Shown piece by piece: positions 24,632 through 31,784 of a stretch of DNA of 31,784 nucleotides (the first letter of the stretch is position 1; each line of letters starts with the position of its first letter). The notes below the pieces were generated by a model, which ran no database searches, was not told where the DNA came from, and saw only the letters and a list, made by a program, of their open reading frames with translations. The stretch is taken from NCBI GenBank assembly GCA_037446075.1, contig JBBIJH010000013.1, forward strand, positions 1 through 31,784. Reading direction: 5' to 3'. The stretch comes from JBBIJH01 sp037446075. Its GTDB lineage: Bacteria; Bacteroidota; Ignavibacteria; UBA10030; JAHEZR01. Position numbers and translations under genes: made by a program.

Positions 24632-25129
24632 TTATCCGGCTGCCTTTGCAACTTCTTTCCTGTCTTGTTCTAGCAGAGGAGCGAGGCTGAATCGCTTAAC
24701 GTCAGCAACGTTAATCTCGTCGAGGACATCCACCATCGTGGCGTACTTGCTCTTTCGGTCCACCTTTACAAGTGTGATGAGCTTCGGGTTCTCTTGGTTC
24801 TTATCTCGAAGGAACTTCCTCAACTCAGTAAAAGCGATTCTCTGCGGCCTTTCGATTCCCATGTTCCAGTAGAGCGAGCCATCTTCCATCAATCGAAGTG
24901 TTAAGAGATTCGATTCGGCGACCTCTACCTTCGTCTCGCTCGGTGGAAGGTTGATCTCCATGCTCTGTGGTCTGCTGAAGACTGTTGTAAGCATGAAGAA
25001 GGTAAGTAGGAGTAAAACCACATCCACCATCGGCGTCATGTCAATACGAATCCCCAAGCGCCTTTTTGTCTTGCGTTTCTTCTTGTGCTTGCCGCGTTCC
25101 TTGGGGGCTTGTGTGTCGACTACACCCAT
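24632..25129 (-). CDS. exbD: Biopolymer transport protein ExbD (second copy)
   Basis: 165 residues of the ExbD/TolR family, a proton-channel partner of ExbB. A Lys/Arg-rich cytoplasmic head (to about residue 28) precedes the single membrane helix, with IDMTPMVDVVLLLLTFFML carrying the essential Asp of the VD pair. The periplasmic domain occupies the rest. The start is ATG 25129, preceded by GGAGAG at good spacing. A GTG at 25135 opens the same frame but lies too close to that ribosome site. It is divergent from the first ExbD copy outside the helix, including a longer basic head. Tandem non-identical exbD genes are common in FCB-group bacteria, and both may be in one complex. Confidence 0.93.
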   Translation of the reverse strand: MGVVDTQAPKERGKHKKKRKTKRRLGIRIDMTPMVDVVLLLLTFFMLTTVFSRPQSMEINLPPSETKVEVAESNLLTLRLMEDGSLYWNMGIERPQRIAFTELRKFLRDKNQENPKLITLVKVDRKSKYATMVDVLDEINVADVKRFSLAPLLEQDRKEVAKAAG

Positions 25130-25162
25130 ACGCACTCTCCTCTATAGCTTATAACGCAGATT

Positions 25163-25630
25163 TTAGTCTGGGCGTTCTAGGTCCGTAACGAGGTTGAATC
25201 GCGTGATCTTGGTTTTCTCAAAGATATTCATCACATCCATCACGGGGCCATACTCAACATCCTTATCCCCCCTGATCACAAAGCGCAGCTTGGGGTTTGC
25301 AACCCGTGCGTTGACCAGGAGACGTTCGAGGTCGGCCAGCTCGACTCGGACGCTCGGTTTCAATCTCGCTTCTTCGCCGAAGAGGCGGACTCGGAGTCCC
25401 TGTTGGTCTACGCCGAGGTAAATCTGGCCCTCCTTGCTGACCGTGACCATTGCTACGTCAGATTCGGGCAGCTTGATGGGCGAGTGAGAGGACGGAAGGA
25501 CGATGGACACTTCCTCCGGCGGTCGGAATTGGGTGGTCAGCATAAAGAACGTCAGCAACAAGAGAGTGACGTCCACCATCGGTGTCATATCAATCTTGAC
25601 TCCGACGCGCCCTTTCTTGAACTTCGGCAT
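25163..25630 (-). CDS. exbD: Biopolymer transport protein ExbD (first copy)
   Basis: 155 residues, ExbD/TolR family. A short basic head (MPKFKKGRVGVK) leads into the membrane helix IDMTPMVDVTLLLLTFFMLT, whose Asp in MVDV is the expected proton-carrying residue. The periplasmic domain follows, including the RFVIRGDKDVEYGPVMDVM segment typical of the family. The ATG at 25630 follows exbB by 16 bases. A purine-rich GAGGAG precedes it on the minus strand at a slightly long distance. With exbB upstream and the second exbD downstream (33 bases), it forms the motor part of the TonB system. The function is to convert proton flow into movement of TonB. Confidence 0.93.
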   Translation of the reverse strand: MPKFKKGRVGVKIDMTPMVDVTLLLLTFFMLTTQFRPPEEVSIVLPSSHSPIKLPESDVAMVTVSKEGQIYLGVDQQGLRVRLFGEEARLKPSVRVELADLERLLVNARVANPKLRFVIRGDKDVEYGPVMDVMNIFEKTKITRFNLVTDLERPD

Positions 25631-25646
25631 ACAGGCTTACTCCTCT

Positions 25647-26399
25647 CTACCTGCCAGCACCGCGCTCAGTGAGTATCTGAATAACGTTGTAGCTGGCCTC
25701 GTCGATCATGTAGGTGAAATTGTCAACCTTGTTAGTGAAGAAGTTGTAGAAGACAATTCCCAGGATTGCAGCGAACAACCCGCCCGCGGTATTGATCAGG
25801 GCTTCTGAAATTCCAATCGAAAGCTGGATGGCATCGGGTGCGCCATGGTGAGCAAGAGCGCGGAATGCTCGGATCATTCCAATCGTCGTTCCGAGCAGAC
25901 CGACCATCGTGGCAATGGAGGCGATTGTTGAGAGGGCGATCAAGTTCTTCTCTAGTAGCGGAGTTTCCAGCATCATCGCCTCTTCGATGGCACGCTGGAC
26001 TTCTGCCATCTGTTTCTCTCCTGCTACGGTGTTCTCGGCGCTAATCTGCTTGTACCGTTCAAGACCGGTTCGGAGGATGTTCGCGCACGATCCGCGTTGC
26101 TTATTACATTCTGCGATCGCGCCATCAACGTTTCCGTCCATAAGATGTCTTTCCACTCTCCTGAGAAAAGCCGTGATGGAGCCTTTCCCGTTTGCTTTCC
26201 GGAGTGAGAAGGTACGCTCAAAGACAAACGTGATCACCATGATGGAGAGCGTCATAAGAACGACGACGAGCGGTCCTCCTTTATAGATGAATTCCATGCC
26301 GAACTCATCGTTTGGCGCTCCCATGATAAACAGATACACTGCGAGCGAGGCACCGAAGGCGACCACCAGCAGCAGACTAATGAAAAGCGATTGTTTCAT
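25647..26399 (-). CDS. exbB: MotA/TolQ/ExbB proton channel family protein
   Basis: 250 residues, the channel subunit of the ExbB-ExbD-TonB motor in the inner membrane. An N-terminal hydrophobic helix (about 4-25) precedes the canonical three-TM ExbB core. Helix 1 is around 41-66, a large cytoplasmic domain with helical Arg/Glu-rich sequence spans about 67-150, and helices 2 and 3 follow. The latter hold ASIATMVGLLGTTIGMIRAF and ALINTAGGLFAAILGIVFYN. The extra N-terminal span is frequent in FCB-type ExbB proteins. GAGGAG sits about 9 bases before the ATG. It is the first gene of the tonB operon, with a promoter candidate in the 93-base gap behind the STAS gene. Confidence 0.94.
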   Translation of the reverse strand: MKQSLFISLLLVVAFGASLAVYLFIMGAPNDEFGMEFIYKGGPLVVVLMTLSIMVITFVFERTFSLRKANGKGSITAFLRRVERHLMDGNVDGAIAECNKQRGSCANILRTGLERYKQISAENTVAGEKQMAEVQRAIEEAMMLETPLLEKNLIALSTIASIATMVGLLGTTIGMIRAFRALAHHGAPDAIQLSIGISEALINTAGGLFAAILGIVFYNFFTNKVDNFTYMIDEASYNVIQILTERGAGR

Positions 26400-26457
26400 T
26401 TCACCTAGCTCCTCAAAGAATAATAATGAAGTTTATTAATGCATCCCTTCTACTGAG

Positions 26458-26486
26458 AATTTATAAAATCCAACGGCAAGAGTCAA
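26458..26486 (-). promoter_or_regulatory. Probable sigma70-like promoter of the exbB operon
   Basis: On the minus strand TTGACT (26486-26481) is a 5-of-6 match to the -35 box. Two overlapping -10 candidates follow in TTTATAAATT: TATAAA at 15 bases and TAAATT at 17 bases. It lies about 60 bases before the exbB ATG and within the STAS-exbB gap, so exbB can be transcribed separately from the STAS gene. Confidence 0.5.
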
Positions 26487-26492
26487 CTTTCC

Positions 26493-26840
26493 TTACCTTG
26501 CGAAACTTGCGATGGCATCGAGCTGGCTGTCGAGCACGTCAAACACGAGCGTAAGTTTCGTAATTACAAAGATGTTCTTGATATTCTTGTTGACGTTACA
26601 GAGCTTGATCTTTCCTCCCTGTTTTGAATAACTTGTGTGTGCAGACACGAGCGTGCCGAGAGCGGTGCTGTTCAGGTAATCCACTTTTCCAAGATCGATG
26701 AGAACTTTTCGATGGCCGTCGTTCAACAGCTTTGCCAACGACTCTTTCAACTCATCTGTCTCATTCCCTCCTATCAATGAGCCCTTCGGTTCGAGAAGCA
26801 CAATGTTCCCCTCGCTCAGTTTGGTAACCTTGATTGCCAT
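26493..26840 (-). CDS. STAS-domain anti-sigma factor antagonist-like protein
   Basis: 115 residues forming a single STAS domain of the SpoIIAA/RsbV type. Such proteins are phosphorylated on a conserved Ser by an anti-sigma kinase, and when dephosphorylated they bind it and release a sigma factor. The phosphorylation loop is visible as VDYLNSTALGTLVSAH (about 48-63), with the Ser after Asn as the expected site. The C-terminal part LCNVNKNIKNIFVITKL matches the helix and strand after it. The ATG follows AAGGAG at good spacing. No anti-sigma kinase or SpoIIE-type phosphatase gene lies in the window, so the partner is elsewhere. The 93-base gap and a promoter in it separate it from exbB. Confidence 0.92.
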   Translation of the reverse strand: MAIKVTKLSEGNIVLLEPKGSLIGGNETDELKESLAKLLNDGHRKVLIDLGKVDYLNSTALGTLVSAHTSYSKQGGKIKLCNVNKNIKNIFVITKLTLVFDVLDSQLDAIASFAR

Positions 26841-27322
26841 AACGCTCCTTCTGGCTTGTGGCGCTAGAATGGTCCGATGTCAGTAACGGTCAGGAAAGAA
26901 CTTCTGCGGGTATATCCAAGGGTTTAGAAAACGAACCTCGACGGCTTCCCAATATAACTTTTTTTTCCAAAAAAGCAATTTAGAAGTTCTTTCCTAGGCA
27001 TACCAGTGCCTCCCCACCATGGTAGATGCGGCAAACCCTCGAAAGTTTCTCCTCTGCCAAGCTTCGCCTGAGACCGCCCTAGGATCCTTTGGGCTCCATA
27101 TCTCCCGCCCGTTATTGTCCACGTCCGCTGGCATAGTGATATTCTAGCTTTAATGATTTCATGGGGATATTCACTTTGACATCATGTCCAATCTCAGGCG
27201 AGACGGGGCGATCACACGGGACGTCCTGAGCGCGCTTGGGTTTGCATTTTTCTGCAAATTTGGTTAGAATCCTGCCGCGTTAGGCCAGAACAGGTCTAAG
27301 GATTGAGGCGAATATAGCTGCT
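26841..27322. other. Divergent intergenic region with inverted repeats
   Basis: About 480 bases between the STAS gene and the UspA-linked permease. No gene is supportable. It holds a 14-bp perfect inverted repeat at 26892-26905 and 26982-26995. A hairpin CTTTTTT-TTCC-AAAAAAG (26958-26975) lies between its arms. A 6-bp pair CTCAGG/CCTGAG sits at 27193-27198/27225-27230, and a small hairpin TTTGCA-loop-TGCAAA at 27241-27258. The last two lie in the presumed leader of the permease. No known riboswitch or tRNA pattern was recognised. Confidence 0.45.
26892..26995. repeat. 14-bp perfect inverted repeat, 76-base spacer
   Basis: AGGAAAGAACTTCT (26892-26905) is the exact reverse complement of AGAAGTTCTTTCCT (26982-26995). 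The arms flank an AT-rich centre with its own 7-bp hairpin. It lies upstream of the STAS gene on the minus strand and could be a pair of operator sites, a large stem, or a remnant of a small miniature element. No target-site duplication was seen. Confidence 0.7.
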
Positions 27323-29032
27323 CTGATAAAATACGGAACCAGCCGACCGAGAGTCCTTGGCTGGGTCCGAAGCGCGGCCATCCTTGACGGCGACTGGGGA
27401 ACCAGTATCTGTTACGTTCTGGGGATTGCCTTTACCCTCGCCGGGTACAGTGCTGGGTTCCATTTGGGGGTGATGCTGATCTTCACGGCACTGGTCGCCG
27501 TTAACTACATCACGATTTGCCGACTATACCCGGGTGGTGGGGGCGTCTATAGCTCTCTTCGCCATCGATCCCACACCGTGGCGGTCATCGGGGCACTCCT
27601 CTTGGCAGCCGATTTTATTATCACAATAGCCCTCTCCATCATTGATGCTTGCCATTATATCGGGGTGGACAATCCACAGGCATGGGCGATTGTAATCATA
27701 CTCTGTATTGGGATCCTGAATTGGTTCGGGCCGAGGAAAGCGGGTTCGGTCGCCTTGTGGATTTCGGCTCTGACCGTCGCCGCCCTCGCCACGATTATCC
27801 TCTTTTCAGCTCCGACTGCACTAACGCAATTAGAGCTTCTTCCGCCAAAGGGCGGCTTCCTCCCGAATTGGTGGATCTTTGTTGGAATCATCCTCAGTAT
27901 TTCGGGGATCGAATCTGTTTCTAACATGACGGGCGTCATGCGGGATCCTGCACGAACGTCGAGGCGGGCGATTCTGACTGTCCTGACAAAGGTTGCCATC
28001 GCGACAGTCTTCCTTAGCTTGGCGATGCTGGCGATCCCCAACCTTCAGGGGCACACCGAAGATATGATTCGGCATCTGGGGGAACTCTATGTTGGGAGTT
28101 GGTTCGGATACTTTGTGGGAATTGTTCTTGGCCTCCTGCTCATCTCCGCTGGGAACACGGCGATTGCCGGTCTTATCTCTCTACAATTCCTGATGGCTGT
28201 TGACGGAGAATTGCCGATTCAATTGAGAAAGCTGAACAAGCACGGCGTCCCCGAGATCCCAGTTCTGATGGCTACGGGAATTCCTATCGCCGTGTTGATG
28301 GTAATCCATGATGTTCTCACCCTCAGTCAACTCTACGCCATCGGAGTCGTCGGGGCAATTCTTCTGAACGTTGCTTCAACTGCTACGGACAAATCTTTGC
28401 CAGTGAAGACGCGCGAGCGGATTTTCATGCTCATCTCTGCGGTCGTTCTTTTCGCCGTCGAAGCATCGATCGCGATCGCAAAGCATAAGGCGCTTATCTT
28501 TGCTCTACTGGTAATTGGTGCTGGTCTTGCCGCGAGGGAATATGCTAAGAGGCGAAAGGTGTTTGTTCCTGTCCCTGAAGCTGTAGCGAGTGAGGCCGCG
28601 CTTTCACATGGTTTCTTCTCCCCCTCGGCAGCCAGTGCTCGCTTCCTTGTTGCGTACAAGCAAGGCCGCGACAAGCTATTACGTTTCGCTGCCTCGGAAG
28701 CCAAGCATCATGATGCCATGCTGTACGTTCTCCAGGTCAAAGAGGTATCCGTAGGTTATCTTCCAGAGCAGGTCCCCAACGGCGCACCCGTCAGTGATCA
28801 AATGGTGGAGGAGGTCTGCGCTGAATATGGCGTGGATTATAAGGCAATCTCGATGATCAGTAATGAGGTCGGCTATACGATCGCGGAGAACGCTGCGATG
28901 CTCGGGGTGGATCGCGTCATCCTTGGCACCCCGAAGCGCACAATGCTCGAGCGAGCACTAAAGGGGAACGTCATCGAGACCGTGTCGAACCTTTTGCCGG
29001 AGGAAATACAGCTGGTCGTCTTCGCAGGTTAA
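27323..29032 (+). CDS. APC-type permease with C-terminal UspA-like domain
   Basis: At least 569 residues. The membrane part has about 12 spans and opens with KYGTSRPRVLGWVRSAAIL and DGDWGTSICYVLG, a typical TM1 region of this permease group, followed by CRLYPGGGGVYSSLRHRS. The last roughly 140 residues form a universal-stress-protein-like fold with VDRVILGTPKRTMLERALKG. The usual UspA ATP motif G-x2-G-x9-G-S/T is degenerate here, as the second Gly and the final Ser are missing. The start is unresolved. The coding sequence clearly runs upstream of the TTG at 27464, but no ATG, GTG or TTG lies in frame back to the stop at 27281. Candidates are CTG 27323, ATA 27314 and ATT 27302. The coordinate given uses CTG. 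Substrate is unknown; amino acid or K+-like transport regulated by nucleotide binding is possible. Confidence 0.85.
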   Translation: MIKYGTSRPRVLGWVRSAAILDGDWGTSICYVLGIAFTLAGYSAGFHLGVMLIFTALVAVNYITICRLYPGGGGVYSSLRHRSHTVAVIGALLLAADFIITIALSIIDACHYIGVDNPQAWAIVIILCIGILNWFGPRKAGSVALWISALTVAALATIILFSAPTALTQLELLPPKGGFLPNWWIFVGIILSISGIESVSNMTGVMRDPARTSRRAILTVLTKVAIATVFLSLAMLAIPNLQGHTEDMIRHLGELYVGSWFGYFVGIVLGLLLISAGNTAIAGLISLQFLMAVDGELPIQLRKLNKHGVPEIPVLMATGIPIAVLMVIHDVLTLSQLYAIGVVGAILLNVASTATDKSLPVKTRERIFMLISAVVLFAVEASIAIAKHKALIFALLVIGAGLAAREYAKRRKVFVPVPEAVASEAALSHGFFSPSAASARFLVAYKQGRDKLLRFAASEAKHHDAMLYVLQVKEVSVGYLPEQVPNGAPVSDQMVEEVCAEYGVDYKAISMISNEVGYTIAENAAMLGVDRVILGTPKRTMLERALKGNVIETVSNLLPEEIQLVVFAG

Positions 29033-29097
29033 GGGATCGACGCGCTTTCGTTCGAGGTATCCCGTTCTCTCTTCGTCTCTCTCCACGCCTTCTCATA

Positions 29098-29127
29098 TTG
29101 GTATCTCTGAGAACGAGGTAGGATAAT
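29098..29127 (+). promoter_or_regulatory. Possible promoter of the SDR-family gene
   Basis: TTGGTA (29098-29103) and GATAAT (29122-29127) are 18 bases apart, with matches of 4 of 6 and 5 of 6 to sigma70 boxes. The GTG start is 22 bases past the -10 box, giving a very short leader. The 117-base gap behind the permease has no clear terminator. Confidence 0.4.
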
Positions 29128-29149
29128 CTGATCTTGTAACAGTCCTAAC

Positions 29150-30061
29150 GTGAGAATTCTTCTTACCGGCGGTACGGGCTTTCTGGGACAGCCACTCGTC
29201 AGGCGGTTAGTCCAAGAGAAGCATCAGGTTATAGTCCTGACGAGGAACCCGGAGCATGCACGAAGTGTGGGAACTGGGCAGGCACAAGTCGAAAGGTGGG
29301 ACGCCAGAACTGTCGGCCCATGGGCCCAGCGGGTCGAGGAATCGGATGCCGTGATAAACCTTGCAGGTGAACCCCTAGGAGTCGGACGATGGACCGAAGC
29401 GCGAAAGGTTCGTATTATTAACAGCAGAGTGGAAGCCACGAGAGCGATTGTATCTGCCATTAAAGGGGCACGAAAGAAACCTCGCGTTCTCATCAACGCT
29501 GGTGGGGTTGGCTACTACGGTCATGTGGAAAGTGAAGTGGTCACGGAGTCACATCCGAAAGGAGCAGATTTTCTGGCCAACGTAGTTGCGCGATGGGAAG
29601 AAGAGGCGAGTGTTGCGGAAGCCTACGGCGTGCGAGTCGTCAGGCTGCGGATGGGAATAGTTCTGGAGAAAGATGGCGGTGCGTTGAAAAGGATAAGGCT
29701 TCCTTTCAAGTTATTTGTCGGAGGGACGCTTGGGTCCGGCCGTCAGTGGTTGCCTTGGATCCACCGGGACGATGTCTTGAACATCATTCTATTCGCACTG
29801 GAACACACCGAGCTTTCTGGCCCAATCAACCTCGTGGCACCAGAACCTGTGACGATGAAAGAATTCTGCAAAGCTCTTGGCAAGGCGATGCGACGGCCTT
29901 CTTGGGTGCCAGTGCCACCGTTTCTGTTGAGACTTGCCTTAGGAGAGATGGCTGATATGGTTCTTACAGGCCAGCGAGCTATCCCGAGCAAGCTTGAAGC
30001 AGCAGGCTACAAGTTCCTGTACCCCAGACTCGATGATGCTCTCCGAGCAATCCTCAGTTGA
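29150..30061 (+). CDS. TIGR01777-family NAD(P)-binding epimerase-like protein (YfcH/SDR39U1 type)
   Basis: 303 residues of the atypical short-chain dehydrogenase/reductase superfamily. The Rossmann glycine motif TGGTGFLG is at residues 6-13 and is followed by VIVLTRNP at the second strand. The middle part has AVINLAGEPLG and INAGGVGYYGH, the hallmark segments of YfcH-like proteins. The C-terminal DUF1731-like part contains VAPEPVTMKEFCKALGKAM. Function is unknown for the family in bacteria; an NAD(P)-linked epimerase or reductase reaction is assumed. The start is GTG at 29150, immediately before RILLTGGTG, with no clear ribosome site. It converges with the histidine kinase gene, with 39 bases between the stops and no clear terminator. 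Confidence 0.88.
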   Translation: MRILLTGGTGFLGQPLVRRLVQEKHQVIVLTRNPEHARSVGTGQAQVERWDARTVGPWAQRVEESDAVINLAGEPLGVGRWTEARKVRIINSRVEATRAIVSAIKGARKKPRVLINAGGVGYYGHVESEVVTESHPKGADFLANVVARWEEEASVAEAYGVRVVRLRMGIVLEKDGGALKRIRLPFKLFVGGTLGSGRQWLPWIHRDDVLNIILFALEHTELSGPINLVAPEPVTMKEFCKALGKAMRRPSWVPVPPFLLRLALGEMADMVLTGQRAIPSKLEAAGYKFLYPRLDDALRAILS

Positions 30062-30100
30062 GGCTCTTCCACACGAGGCTTTCCAAATAGACTGAGTTCT

Positions 30101-31552
30101 TCATGCGGTGTCTATCGGCAGGTAGACAGTGAACGTACTCCCCTTTTGGGGTTCGCTTTGAACGTCGATTCTGCCGCCATGAGCGTCTGCAATCCACTTC
30201 GAGATCGACAGACCTAGCCCACTTCCACCCAACGCCCGCGAGCGGGCTTTGTCAACTCTATAGAAACGGTCGAAGATCTTTGGGATCTCTTCCTTCGGAA
30301 TCCCAATCCCAGTATCTCGGATGGAAATGATCGCCGTGCCGTTGGACCGCTGTAGCTCCAGGAAAATGCTCCCGCGTTCTGGAGTGTACTTGATTGCGTT
30401 GTCGATAATGTTGAGGAAAAGCTGGCGAAGCCTGACTTTATCGCCCATGACACGGACTTCATCCGCCTTTTGGAGTATTACGGTGATGTTCTTCTTCTCG
30501 GCGAGAATTTCGCCGTCTTCATAAAGCTCACGGAGGATCTCATGGAGCGAGACTGGCTCCCGATGGAGTTCCAGTCGGCCAAGATCGGCTTTGGAAAGCA
30601 TTAGGAGGTTTTCCACGATCGAGGACATTCGAATGATCTCTTCCAGATTGCTTGCCAGGACTCTCCGGTACTCTTCCGGGGTTCTCTCACTGTGAAGTGC
30701 CACCTCAACTTCTCCTCGCATGATTGTAAGCGGAGTCCGCAGTTCATGTGAGGCATCGATAGAGAATTGCTTGATCTGATCGAACGAAGCCCGAAGCCGC
30801 CCGATCATCTCGTTGAACGTTGAGGCAAGTCGGCCCAGCTCGTCGTTCACTCCGGAATGTGGAATTTTCTGTTCCAGATTCTGCGCGGTAATTGCGCGTG
30901 CCGTCTTCGTCATCTCATCAACGGGCTTAAGAGATTTGTTGGCGAGGAACCAGCCGAGGGCAATGGAGAGAAGAACTGCAATCGGAGCTAGAATCAAGAA
31001 GTGGGAGAAAAGGTTCTCAAGGACCTCGTTCAGCTCCTGCAATGGGTAAGCGACATAGATTTTCATCCGCTCATTCTGCGTGACGGCAAGTCGAAGAGAG
31101 ATGTTCTTGAACCCTGTCGTGTTCACGAGGAGGATGTGGTCGGTAGGAATTTCAGGATAGAAGAGGCTATCGTCTTCCAGAGTCGGTGATTTATAAATTC
31201 TTCTCCCTCGCGTATCCGTAATCTGGATAAACTGTTTCTTTGGATTCAGCAGAGTATGCTCATAGATTTGACGCCAGATTTCATCTCTTGGGACAATCTC
31301 TTCTTCTTCGGCGCTCGCTCCCTCCTTTTTTTCTTGTGAGGGCGCTTGAACTTGACGTGAGCGTTTCTGAGGGTACCTCCTCGAAAGAATTTCGTTTAAC
31401 CACTTCACTTCGTTCCGCAGGGAGTGGTCAAGGTTTTCCGACAGCGTTTCACTCGTCGTGTAGTACGCCGTAAGTCCAAAGGCAATGAGGGTTAGGCCGA
31501 CGACCAAGCTATACCACGCCGTCAGCTTCGTGCGAATAGAACGGATGAACAT
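30101..31552 (-). CDS. Sensor histidine kinase of a two-component system
   Basis: 483 residues, class I membrane histidine kinase. TM1 is at about 12-30 and TM2 at about 183-204; the periplasmic sensor region between them (about 31-182) includes an acidic, low-complexity segment near 72-90. A HAMP domain follows TM2 (about 205-256). The dimerisation/phosphoacceptor domain has SIDASHELRTPL with His 269 as the phosphorylation site. The ATPase domain shows the N box NIIDNAIKYTP (381-391), G1 DTGIGIP (413-419), F box FDRFYRVDKARSR and G2 GGSGLGLSI (442-450). All catalytic residues are present. The ATG at 31552 lies 3 bases after the stop of the response regulator gene, so the pair are co-expressed. 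Architecture resembles CusS/ArlS-type kinases; the stimulus is not evident. Confidence 0.95.
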   Translation of the reverse strand: MFIRSIRTKLTAWYSLVVGLTLIAFGLTAYYTTSETLSENLDHSLRNEVKWLNEILSRRYPQKRSRQVQAPSQEKKEGASAEEEEIVPRDEIWRQIYEHTLLNPKKQFIQITDTRGRRIYKSPTLEDDSLFYPEIPTDHILLVNTTGFKNISLRLAVTQNERMKIYVAYPLQELNEVLENLFSHFLILAPIAVLLSIALGWFLANKSLKPVDEMTKTARAITAQNLEQKIPHSGVNDELGRLASTFNEMIGRLRASFDQIKQFSIDASHELRTPLTIMRGEVEVALHSERTPEEYRRVLASNLEEIIRMSSIVENLLMLSKADLGRLELHREPVSLHEILRELYEDGEILAEKKNITVILQKADEVRVMGDKVRLRQLFLNIIDNAIKYTPERGSIFLELQRSNGTAIISIRDTGIGIPKEEIPKIFDRFYRVDKARSRALGGSGLGLSISKWIADAHGGRIDVQSEPQKGSTFTVYLPIDTA

Positions 31553-31555
31553 GGC

Positions 31556-31784
31556 TCAGTTCTCTTTGAGAACATACCCGACGCCTCGTACCGTGTGGAG
31601 GAGTTTCTTCTCGAAGCCGCCGTCAATCTTATTCCTCAGGTGGTTGACATACACATCGATCAGGTTGGTTCCCGTATCGAAGTTGTAGCCCCAGACATGT
31701 TCGGAGATCACAGGGCGAGAAAGAACTTTGTTTTTGTTCTTCATGAAGAGTTCCAACACCGTGAACTCCTTGCTCGTCAGGTTG
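31556..31784 (-). CDS. OmpR-family response regulator, C-terminal part (cut by window edge)
   Basis: The last 75 residues of a DNA-binding response regulator; the receiver domain lies beyond the window. The visible part is a winged-helix output domain: LTSKEFTVLELFM, then SRPVISEHVWGYNFDTGTN and VDVYVNHLRNKID-like sequence (read as IDVYVNHLRNKID), then the terminal HTVRGVGYVLKEN, which is the characteristic wing of OmpR/PhoB proteins. The frame runs off the window with no start codon. It is followed after 3 bases by the histidine kinase, giving a standard regulator-kinase gene order. Targets are unknown. Confidence 0.93.
   Translation of the reverse strand, partial: NLTSKEFTVLELFMKNKNKVLSRPVISEHVWGYNFDTGTNLIDVYVNHLRNKIDGGFEKKLLHTVRGVGYVLKEN

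Noticed and set aside
30062..30100. Terminator between the convergent SDR and histidine kinase genes
   Set aside because: Only a short direct repeat (GAGGCT) and a 5-bp hairpin with a 2-base loop at CCTCAGTTGAGG are present; no T-run follows.
1..31784. CRISPR arrays, tRNA or rRNA genes, transposases, phage genes, toxin-antitoxin pairs or defence islands
   Set aside because: No regularly spaced repeats, cloverleaf-like segments or recognisable mobile or defence protein motifs were found. The window reads as a stable chromosomal region.

Overview
The window is a gene-dense stretch of a Gram-negative chromosome at roughly 50% GC. It carries no rRNA, tRNA, CRISPR array, insertion sequence or phage gene that I can recognise. 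LPS-heptose genes, TamB, an outer-membrane beta-barrel protein, an ExbB/ExbD/TonB set, lipoproteins and strong purine-rich ribosome binding sites show a double-membraned bacterium. The two exbD copies, the solitary PstS-like lipoprotein and TPR protein downstream of tonB, the metalloprotease/beta-propeller/barrel fusion and the membrane pyrophosphatase fit the Fibrobacterota-Chlorobiota-Bacteroidota (FCB) group, for example an Ignavibacteria-like lineage. That placement is inference from gene content only.

Layout. (1) 119-11784, plus strand, envelope block: rfaE1 and rfaE2 (ADP-heptose synthesis as two separate proteins), a 1519-residue TamB-like protein, RNase R, then a 1069-residue secreted protein with a HExxH protease-like domain, a TolB-type propeller and an Omp85-like beta-barrel. 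A perfect 10-bp hairpin at 11807-11832 separates it from the convergent next block. (2) 11837-20710, minus strand, transport block. In transcription order it holds an NSS sodium symporter, a 35-residue MetS-like small subunit overlapping its stop, a membrane pyrophosphatase of K+-dependent type, an NhaD/CitMHS-like Na+/H+ antiporter, an APC amino-acid permease and a glutamate/aspartate-type SDF symporter. Together these look like an ion-gradient and amino-acid-uptake group. (3) 20891-26840, minus strand, energy-transduction block: a STAS protein, then exbB-exbD-exbD-tonB-(70-residue two-TM protein)-PstS-like lipoprotein-TPR protein. This block is tightly packed and ends at an intrinsic terminator (20771-20811). 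(4) 26841-27322, a 480-bp divergent intergenic region with a 14-bp perfect inverted repeat. (5) 27323-29032, plus strand, an APC permease with a C-terminal UspA-like domain. Its coding sequence clearly extends upstream of the first ordinary start codon. (6) 29150-30061, plus strand, a TIGR01777-type SDR protein. (7) 30101 to the window edge, minus strand, an OmpR-type response regulator (cut by the edge) and its histidine kinase.

Most genes belong to known families. The most unusual items are the protease-propeller-barrel fusion next to tamB, the permease without a canonical start, the small membrane proteins at gene junctions, and extra soluble domains inserted into two sodium symporters.
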